Source: QHXW01 sp035280425
GTDB taxonomy: Bacteria; Acidobacteriota; Terriglobia; Bryobacterales; Bryobacteraceae
Assembly (NCBI GenBank): GCA_035280425.1
Contig: DATEFW010000024.1
Location: 372,001-436,000, forward strand
DNA length: 64,000 nucleotides
Direction: 5' to 3'
Below are positions 58,818-64,000 of the stretch, piece after piece. The notes under the pieces were generated by a model that did no database searches, was not told the origin of the DNA, and saw nothing but the letters and a program-made list of their open reading frames with translations. Each line of letters starts with the position of its first letter. Position 1 is the stretch's first letter. Made by a program: the position numbers and the translations under genes.

Positions 58818-58863
58818 TCGCTTTGGCGACCGCTTCGGAATCGCTCACTCCAAGCTGCGCGGC

Positions 58864-59154
58864 TCAACCTTCGAGCGCGCGCTCGAGCAGCCCGGCGAAC
58901 TCCTGAGTCTTGCGGCCCACGCGCTGTTTGAGACTGTTGAGATCCTGCTCAACCGTGCGGAGCTGGTCGGCGAGGTGCAAACAGGCTAGCACGGCGACGC
59001 GCGTGGCGTCCGCCGTGGTGGCCTTTGCCGCAATCGAATGCAGCAGTTCATCCACGCTGTGCGCCAGTTCCTCGACTTCGCGCGCGTCCTCTCCCGCCAG
59101 CAGCGTGTACGGCTGGTTCAGAATCGTGACGCGAACGGGATGTTTTTCATCCAT
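58864..59154 (-). CDS. zapA: Cell-division protein ZapA
   Basis: A 96-residue protein. The N-terminal strand region VRVTILNQPYTLLAGEDARE and the later EELAHSVDELLHSIA match ZapA; the C-terminal half is a coiled coil (LADQLRTVEQDLNSLKQRV). ZapA binds and bundles FtsZ filaments at midcell. It follows the coiled-coil gene by 18 bases on the same strand, downstream of rplT, an arrangement that is seen in several phyla. Confidence 0.9.
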   Translation of the reverse strand: MDEKHPVRVTILNQPYTLLAGEDAREVEELAHSVDELLHSIAAKATTADATRVAVLACLHLADQLRTVEQDLNSLKQRVGRKTQEFAGLLERALEG

Positions 59155-59172
59155 GAGCCCGCCGGCGCGGTT

Positions 59173-59481
59173 TTAGCCTGCGCTCACCTGGTCGATGTGG
59201 CTGAGCAGTTTTTCGATGCGGCCGCGCACCTGCCTACGTTCCGCGCGCAGCGCTTCGAGCTCAGCCGTGATTTGCTGGATACGCGTGCGCGCCTCGGAAG
59301 CTTCGGCAAGCGCCGCATCGTTTGAGGAATGCAGCGCCTTGTTCTCGCCGCGCAAGCTTTCGTTTTCTTCGCGCAACGCTCCGTTTTCCTCGCGCAGTTG
59401 CGAAACCACTTCGACGGCCTTGTGGATGCGCTCTTCGAGCGACGTGAGCGCGTCCAGTTCCTGTTGATGCGGTGCAGCCAT
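59173..59481 (-). CDS. ZapB-like coiled-coil protein
   Basis: A 102-residue, almost continuous coiled coil with heptads such as EERIHKAVEVVSQLREENGA and REENESLRGENKALHS. It resembles ZapB, the partner of ZapA, but such short coiled coils have little sequence signal. The neighbouring zapA gene supports the call. The start overlaps the rplT stop (TAATG), so it is translated from the ribosomal-protein transcript. Confidence 0.65.
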   Translation of the reverse strand: MAAPHQQELDALTSLEERIHKAVEVVSQLREENGALREENESLRGENKALHSSNDAALAEASEARTRIQQITAELEALRAERRQVRGRIEKLLSHIDQVSAG

Positions 59482-59846
59482 TACCCTGCCTTCTCCAATG
59501 CGGCTTTCGCCTTGTCCACAAGCTGGCGGAAACCGGCTTCGTCATTGGCTGCTACTTCGGCCAGCACCTTGCGGTCGAGCGCGATGCCCGCCTTCTTCAG
59601 CCCGTTAACAAATTTGCTGTACGAAATTCCCGCCGCGCGGCATCCTGCGCCGATGCGCACGATCCACAGCGCGCGGAAGTCCCGCTTTTTCTGGCGGCGC
59701 CCGACGTAGGCGAATTTCAGCCCGCGCTCCACCGCCTCCTGCGCCGCGCGATGCAGCTTGCCTTTAGTGAGAAAATAGCCGGAAGCCCGCTTGAGTGTTT
59801 TTGCGCGGGAGGCTCTGCGTTTGGTTCCTCGTTTGACTCGGGGCAC
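59481..59846 (-). CDS. rplT: 50S ribosomal protein L20
   Basis: A 121-residue protein. It begins PRVKRGTKRRASRAKTLKRA and contains GRRQKKRDFRALWIVRIGAG, which is highly conserved in bL20. It binds 23S rRNA during early assembly. It lies 86 bases after rpmI. The usual infC gene upstream of the pair is absent here, and pheS/pheT do not follow. Confidence 0.97.
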   Translation of the reverse strand: MPRVKRGTKRRASRAKTLKRASGYFLTKGKLHRAAQEAVERGLKFAYVGRRQKKRDFRALWIVRIGAGCRAAGISYSKFVNGLKKAGIALDRKVLAEVAANDEAGFRQLVDKAKAALEKAG

Positions 59847-59932
59847 GTTTCCACTCCTCGTTGTAATCCGGCAGCGCCGGTGATGGCGGCGGTTCGGGCA
59901 CGTGCCACGCGCTCCGTCCGCGCGCTTCGATC

Positions 59933-60127
59933 CTAGTAAGGGATCATGCGCCGCAGAGCGGGTTGGTCGGCTTTGTCGGCCACCACCTGCTCATGCAGCT
60001 TCTTTTTGCGTTTGCGTCTTTTCGACGTCAGGATGTGCCGCGCGAAAGCGTGGCCGCGCACAACTTTGCCCGTGCCCGTCTTTTTGAACCGCTTGGACGC
60101 ACCTTTATGGGTCTTCAATTTCGGCAT
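59933..60127 (-). CDS. rpmI: 50S ribosomal protein L35
   Basis: A 64-residue protein. PKLKTHKGASKRFKKTGTGK at the start and HILTSKRRKRKK in the middle are diagnostic of bL35. It lies upstream of rplT on the same strand. A GGGGAA ribosome site precedes the ATG. A strong extended -10 box lies 38 bases before the start. Confidence 0.97.
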   Translation of the reverse strand: MPKLKTHKGASKRFKKTGTGKVVRGHAFARHILTSKRRKRKKKLHEQVVADKADQPALRRMIPY

Positions 60128-60164
60128 AAAAAATGTTCCCCGGGGGAGAACTGCGGAAACGACG

Positions 60165-60173
60165 ATTATAGCA
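60165..60173 (-). promoter_or_regulatory. Extended -10 promoter of rpmI-rplT
   Basis: The minus strand reads TGCTATAAT, a full extended -10 element, about 38 bases before the rpmI start. There is no matching -35 box at 17 bases. It probably drives rpmI-rplT and the two cell-division genes. Confidence 0.5.
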
Positions 60174-60268
60174 CGCTGCTCGCGTTATACGATGGTGTGC
60201 AAATATCCTCGCGTTACAGCCGGACGGCCGAACGGGTCGGGTCGCGTTCCGGACGGGCCGACCTTATT

Positions 60269-61354
60269 CTAGCCCCCAAAAGTGATCCACCACTCACCTT
60301 CGACGCGGGTCAGGAACGCTTCGCCGCGATGAATGGCCTCAAGTACCTCCGGATGGCGCGAATGAACCAACGCCCACGAGAGGTCGCCACGGTGAAACAA
60401 GAAATACTTGTCAGAAAATTCGTCCATGAATTTCGGCTCGATGCGACCTGTCAACGCAAGAGCACCCTGTTGCCAGGCGTGATAGATGAGATGATCGAGG
60501 ACCAACCGGACCGAGTCCGCCTGTGCTCCGATTTGCAAGACTTCACTTAATCCTCCCGGATTGGCGTAATAGAGATACCATCCCGCCACCTCACCGCCAG
60601 CTTTGCGGACAACCGTCTTCTTGAACTGTCCGTACCGCTTCTTGTGGCTCAGGACGTCTAGGAGCCATTTCAGTGCGGCTAGGTCGTAACTGGGACGGAG
60701 AGTGTAGTCTTTCGATGTTGTCGAAAGGCAGTCTAAGAGCATTTCGACGGTCAACTCTTCTTCCTCACCCTGGGGCTTTGGACGGAAGGGGTGGCCCGGT
60801 ATCCATGAAATCCCTTTGTCTAATGGCCAGGCCAGAACATTTGCCAGCCGTGCCAACGTTGGCGGCATTGCCTCTCTTCTAAGCAAATGCGAGGCTACAT
60901 AACTGGCCGGCCGCAACGGCCGTGTCCAGTGCATGCTGTAAAGCAGTGAAGTAAACCCTCCAAGCCGTTCCCAAATCCTGCGCGAAATGTCGCCTCCTTC
61001 CGCAAAGGACAGTTCCTGAGGTCCCGCAAAGAAGGTGCGTATGAGTTCAATTCCCGCTAGAGTCGACCGGTGCGAAGCGTCGACCATGAAATGATTACTC
61101 ACTGCCATCCGGATATGCCGCTCTCCCAACCACATCCGACGCGGAACCACGCCAAGAAAGCCCACAATCGCTTGATTTTCTTCATAGACAAGCGACGGAA
61201 TGTATTCTTCGATCCACGGGCTCTCCAAAAAAATCTTTGCAAAATACGGTGTCAGTTGCTCAGCAGGAAACGGATCGGCCCGGCGGAATACACGTGTGTA
61301 TAGATCTACTATCTGGGGAAGGTCTTTGCGCACCAGAGGACGAATAAATCCCAT
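60269..61354 (-). CDS. GNAT-like N-acyltransferase
   Basis: A 361-residue protein that looks like a GNAT acyltransferase with an extended C-terminal half. The N-terminal domain reads FIRPLVRKDLPQIVDLYTRVF, with QAIVGFLGVVPRRMWLG as the probable acetyl-/acyl-CoA-binding strand. The C-terminal half (GQFKKTVVRKAGGEVAGWYL) resembles a second GNAT domain. Acceptor unknown. Codons and base composition here are slightly more AT-rich than in neighbouring genes. It lies just downstream of a broken acyl-carrier-protein gene on the same strand, so the acyl donor may be that carrier. Confidence 0.6.
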   Translation of the reverse strand: MGFIRPLVRKDLPQIVDLYTRVFRRADPFPAEQLTPYFAKIFLESPWIEEYIPSLVYEENQAIVGFLGVVPRRMWLGERHIRMAVSNHFMVDASHRSTLAGIELIRTFFAGPQELSFAEGGDISRRIWERLGGFTSLLYSMHWTRPLRPASYVASHLLRREAMPPTLARLANVLAWPLDKGISWIPGHPFRPKPQGEEEELTVEMLLDCLSTTSKDYTLRPSYDLAALKWLLDVLSHKKRYGQFKKTVVRKAGGEVAGWYLYYANPGGLSEVLQIGAQADSVRLVLDHLIYHAWQQGALALTGRIEPKFMDEFSDKYFLFHRGDLSWALVHSRHPEVLEAIHRGEAFLTRVEGEWWITFGG

Positions 61355-61668
61355 AGTTGAAGTGGCCCCTTGTCTACGAGGTTCTTCCAGCGAGCGCAGT
61401 CACCGCCGCATCCGTCGCTGCTTGAATCCCCAGTCATCCTATTCTGTCTGGCGAGAAACTCTCCAGTTATTCGGATCGATCGAAGATCCCCAAGTCCGGC
61501 ATCCAGACGTTGATTCGGATATTAAACACCCGCTCCAACGGCATGAGCAACTCAACAAAATCGCGACGAATCCAGAATCCCTTCGTTTATTAGACGGGTC
61601 TCGGCCGAAGGGATTTCCACCGCCAACCGATCCGCAAACAGGCTTGCCTTGAAGTTAGTTAGATCCAA
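61355..61668 (-). pseudogene. Degraded acyl-carrier-protein-like gene
   Basis: Translating the minus strand with two one-base corrections gives an ACP-like chain. The first part reads FADRLAVEIPSAETRLINEG then ILDSSRF; the D-S pair is where ACPs carry the phosphopantetheine serine. After removing one T in a TTTT run it continues VELLMPLERVFNIRINVW and PDLGIFDRSE, and after adding one base ITGEFLARQ. Start and end are approximate; TTG at 61668 is the likely start. It may be a real pseudogene or a gene damaged by sequence error. The region 61669-61821 shows no further feature. Confidence 0.45.
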
Positions 61669-61821
61669 ACTGCTGTTCCTCGCGAATCCAGAGTAGGGTT
61701 TGCGCTGCTGTCCACGCCTGCTGCTTGAATGGGGAGGCTAACGAACCACACAACCTTCGAATCCTGACTCCGGCTCAACGTCTGGATACGTTTGATTCCT
61801 ACGGCCAATACAAGCAGGAGT

Positions 61822-62037
61822 TTACCCCTGCCTCTCTTTCCACTCCTCGTACCACGCCATCTGAATGGCTTCGAGCTTGCCTTCGTTCGACCCTTTCGGA
61901 TCGTCGCCGAAGTCTTCGAGCTCCGTCACCCACTTATGCAGATCCGTAAACCGAACTTTCAGCGGATCGACTTCCGGATGCGCCTCGTAAAGCGCCATCG
62001 CAAGATCTTCGGTGTGGTCCCAGGTCAATCCAGGCAT
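61822..62037 (-). CDS. iscX: Fe-S assembly protein IscX
   Basis: A 71-residue acidic protein. LTWDHTEDLAMALYEAHPEV, then RFTDLHKWVTELEDFGDDP and MAWYEEWKERQ match IscX (YfhJ) closely. It binds IscS and iron and modulates Fe-S cluster assembly. The start overlaps the hscA stop (TGATG). Confidence 0.95.
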   Translation of the reverse strand: MPGLTWDHTEDLAMALYEAHPEVDPLKVRFTDLHKWVTELEDFGDDPKGSNEGKLEAIQMAWYEEWKERQG

Positions 62038-63884
62038 CAGATTTTCGTCCCTTTCAGCGCCCCTTGAACCGCCGTGTTGATCATCAGCTCCGCAAGCTTT
62101 GTCGTTACCTGGTTCAACCGGTCGATCTTCGACCGGATCAGCAGGTGATCCTCGCCGTGATACACCAGCAGCAAATGATTCAGCGCGTCGTTGATCTCGC
62201 GCCGCTCCTCGTCGCTCAGTTCGAGATAGGCATCGTCCCGCCGGGCCTTTTCGACCGCCGCCAGAATCCGGTCCGCCTCCACGCGCGCTTCCGCCACCTG
62301 CCGGGCCTGGAAATCTTCTTCGGCGCGATCGATCGACTCCGAAATCATCGCCTCCACCTGGTCATCCGTCAGCCCGTAGCTCGGCTTGATATCCACCGAT
62401 TGCTCCCTGCCCGTCCTTGCGTCGCGCGCGGTCACGTTCAAAATTCCGTTGGCGTCGATCAAAAACCGCACTTCGATGCGCGCCATTCCCGCGGGCATCG
62501 GATCGATATCTTTGAGATCGAAGCGCGCGAGGCTCCGGTTGTCTTTGACCAGCTCGCGCTCGCCTTGCAGCACATGGATCAGCACGTTGCGCTGCCCGTC
62601 GACGGCCGTCGTGAATGTCTCGGTCGCGCTCGCCGGAATTGTCGAGTTGCGATGAATCAGCTTCGACATCACACCGCCCATGGTCTCGATTCCGAGCGAC
62701 AGCGGCGTCACATCCAGCAGCAGTTGATTTTCGACCGTGCCTGAAAGAATACCCGCCTGCACCGCGGCGCCAAGCGCCACGACTTCATCGGGATTCAAAT
62801 CCGTATGCGGCTTGGCCCGGAACAAGGTCTCGACCGCGTTGCGCACCATCGGAATGCGTGTCGAGCCGCCCACCAGCACGACTTCGTCGATCTGCTCGAC
62901 CGTCACCCCGGCATCGCGAATGCAATTGCGGCACGGCCCAAGTGTGCGGTCCACGATATCCGCGATCAGTTTTTCAAAAAGCTCCCGCTTGATCTCGCGC
63001 TGGTACTGTTTGCCTTTGTACGCAAACTCGATGTTGGTGAACGGCGCGAACGAGAGCCGCTCCTTGGCCTCGATCACCGCTTTCCGCAGTGTCTGGACCG
63101 CTTCGCCGTAGTGCGAAATATCCTTGCCCCATTCGCTATGAATGTCTTCGAGCGCAATCTCGATCAGCCGGTTGTCGATATCGTCGCCGCCCAGATGCGT
63201 ATCGCCGTTGGTCGCCATCACTTCGAAGATGCCTTCGTGCAGCTTGAGAATCGAGATGTCGAACGTCCCGCCGCCCAGGTCGTAAACTGCGACGATCCCC
63301 TCCTTGCGCTTATCGAGCCCGTAGGCGAGAGCCGCCGCCGTGGGCTCGTTGACCAGCCGCAGCACTTCGAGGCCGGCAATCCGCCCCGCGTCTTTTGTGG
63401 CTTGCCGCTGGGCGTCGTTGAAATATGCCGGAACCGTGATCACCGCTTTCGTCACCGGCTCACCTAGAGACGCCTCGGCGTTTTTCTTGAGCTGCCTCAA
63501 TATGAATGCCGAAATCTCGGGCGGCGTAAATGTCCGCTCGCCCAGTTGAATCCGGATCACCGCTTCGCTGCCCTCGGCAATGCGGAACGGAAACAGCTTC
63601 AGCTCTTCCTGAACGTCCGCCACGCCGCGGCCCATCAGCCGCTTGATCGAGTAAACCGTGCGGTCAGGCTCGTCGATCAGCGCTTTGCGCGCTTTGTTGC
63701 CGACGATGATCTCACCCGAGCGCGCCAGCGTGACCACGCTCGGCACCAGCCGGTCGCCGTCTTCGCCCGCAATCACGCTGGGGTGCTGCGCGGCGTCCAT
63801 GTAAGCCACCAAGCTGTTGGTGGTCCCGAGATCAATCCCCACCACCCGTTCCTGCTTGCCGAAATCGATCTGGATCGGCGTCAT
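62037..63884 (-). CDS. hscA: Fe-S assembly Hsp70-type chaperone HscA
   Basis: A 615-residue Hsp70-family protein. Nucleotide-binding motifs are VGIDLGTTNSLVAYM, AVYDLGGGTFDISIL and EVVLVGGSTRIPMVR. The substrate domain has LLDVTPLSLGIETMGGVMSK and VEVRFLIDANGILNVTARDA. HscA works with HscB on IscU to transfer clusters. The context hscB-hscA-iscX separates it from general DnaK. It overlaps hscB by four bases. Confidence 0.95.
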   Translation of the reverse strand: MTPIQIDFGKQERVVGIDLGTTNSLVAYMDAAQHPSVIAGEDGDRLVPSVVTLARSGEIIVGNKARKALIDEPDRTVYSIKRLMGRGVADVQEELKLFPFRIAEGSEAVIRIQLGERTFTPPEISAFILRQLKKNAEASLGEPVTKAVITVPAYFNDAQRQATKDAGRIAGLEVLRLVNEPTAAALAYGLDKRKEGIVAVYDLGGGTFDISILKLHEGIFEVMATNGDTHLGGDDIDNRLIEIALEDIHSEWGKDISHYGEAVQTLRKAVIEAKERLSFAPFTNIEFAYKGKQYQREIKRELFEKLIADIVDRTLGPCRNCIRDAGVTVEQIDEVVLVGGSTRIPMVRNAVETLFRAKPHTDLNPDEVVALGAAVQAGILSGTVENQLLLDVTPLSLGIETMGGVMSKLIHRNSTIPASATETFTTAVDGQRNVLIHVLQGERELVKDNRSLARFDLKDIDPMPAGMARIEVRFLIDANGILNVTARDARTGREQSVDIKPSYGLTDDQVEAMISESIDRAEEDFQARQVAEARVEADRILAAVEKARRDDAYLELSDEERREINDALNHLLLVYHGEDHLLIRSKIDRLNQVTTKLAELMINTAVQGALKGTKI

Positions 63885-64000
63885 ACCGCGGCTCCGCTCA
63901 GCTCTTTTTCCACCTCATTCACCAGATTCCGGACATACCGCCGCCGGTTCAGCAATCCGCGAATTTCCGCGAGCACATCGCGATCGCGTCCGGCATCGTA
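63881..64000 (-). CDS. hscB: Co-chaperone HscB, C-terminal part (cut by window edge)
   Basis: The last 39 residues of a protein that runs in from beyond the window edge: ILAEI-like DVLAEIRGLLNRRRYVRNL, then VNEVEKELSG. This is the C-terminal three-helix region of HscB that binds IscU. Its stop overlaps the hscA ATG (ATGA). The remaining gene, including the J-domain, is outside the window. Confidence 0.8.
   Translation of the reverse strand, partial: YDAGRDRDVLAEIRGLLNRRRYVRNLVNEVEKELSGAAV

Noticed and set aside
61540..61668. TGA after Phe-Cys in the carrier-protein-like region as a recoded stop
   Set aside because: The ACP-like sequence continues in a different frame; one base removed from a T run explains it.
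62037..63884. Hsp70 gene as the housekeeping dnaK
   Set aside because: Its length (615 residues) and the immediate hscB and iscX neighbours fit HscA; no dnaJ or grpE is present.

Overview
The window looks like a chromosomal segment of an acidobacterium, most like the Bryobacterales/Solibacter group. The pointers are high GC content, a Gram-negative flagellum with L- and P-rings, two large FtsX/MacB-type permeases of the acidobacterial 'ADOP' kind beside a PadR regulator, five PQQ-type beta-propeller proteins within about 16 kb, and a hopanoid operon. This is inferred from family content; no rRNA or other taxonomic marker is present. I saw no tRNA, rRNA, CRISPR array, prophage or transposase.

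Layout. 1-9.6 kb: flagellar genes. A leftward operon fliK-flgD-flgE-fliN-fliO (cut by the window edge) diverges from a rightward operon flgF-flgG-flgA-flgH-flgI-flgJ-flgM, followed by leftward flaG and fliS. Four sigma-28-like sites sit before fliK, flgM, fliS and flaG. 9.7-16.5 kb: a lytic transglycosylase, a duplicated 3' end of that gene, and two ADOP permeases around a PadR gene whose promoter is covered by inverted repeats. 16.5-27 kb: a TonB-dependent receptor, a beta-propeller protein, DoxX and MFS membrane proteins, a three-gene set (HemN-like radical SAM, halogenase-like flavoprotein, CoA-ligase-like enzyme), and a rhodanese whose catalytic cysteine codon is TGA. 27-35.6 kb: four more beta-propeller proteins, an EF-P with an unusual loop and a possible leader ORF, and an ankyrin protein. 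35.6-42.7 kb: a DUF433/DUF5615 pair with a frameshift, a thioredoxin-like protein, a peptidase, an MFS protein, two tiny paralogous membrane proteins, and the glucarate genes gudD-kdgD. 43-49 kb: TPR, MFS, zinc-ribbon, STAS, PhyH and MGMT genes. 49-58.8 kb: ispH followed by the hopanoid genes shc-hpnH-hpnA-hpnG-(two alcohol dehydrogenases)-hpnC-hpnD. 58.9-64 kb: zapA, a coiled-coil gene, rplT-rpmI, a GNAT protein with a broken carrier-protein gene upstream, and hscB-hscA-iscX.

The hopanoid block forms a coherent pathway. IspH supplies isoprenoid precursors, HpnC/HpnD start squalene synthesis, Shc cyclises squalene, HpnH adds adenosine and HpnG removes the base. The two embedded dehydrogenases may act on the side chain or aldehyde. 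gudD-kdgD convert glucarate to 2-oxoglutarate semialdehyde.

The most striking observations are: (1) a candidate selenocysteine rhodanese, with an in-frame TGA exactly at the active-site Cys of the CxxGxR loop; (2) two 40-residue membrane proteins conserved at codon level on either side of a membrane-protein gene; (3) a PadR promoter built of nested inverted repeats with a probably leaderless transcript. Other reading frames also carry lesions (DUF5615, a zinc-ribbon gene, a carrier protein), so sequence error or gene decay must be excluded before the TGA is accepted as recoding.
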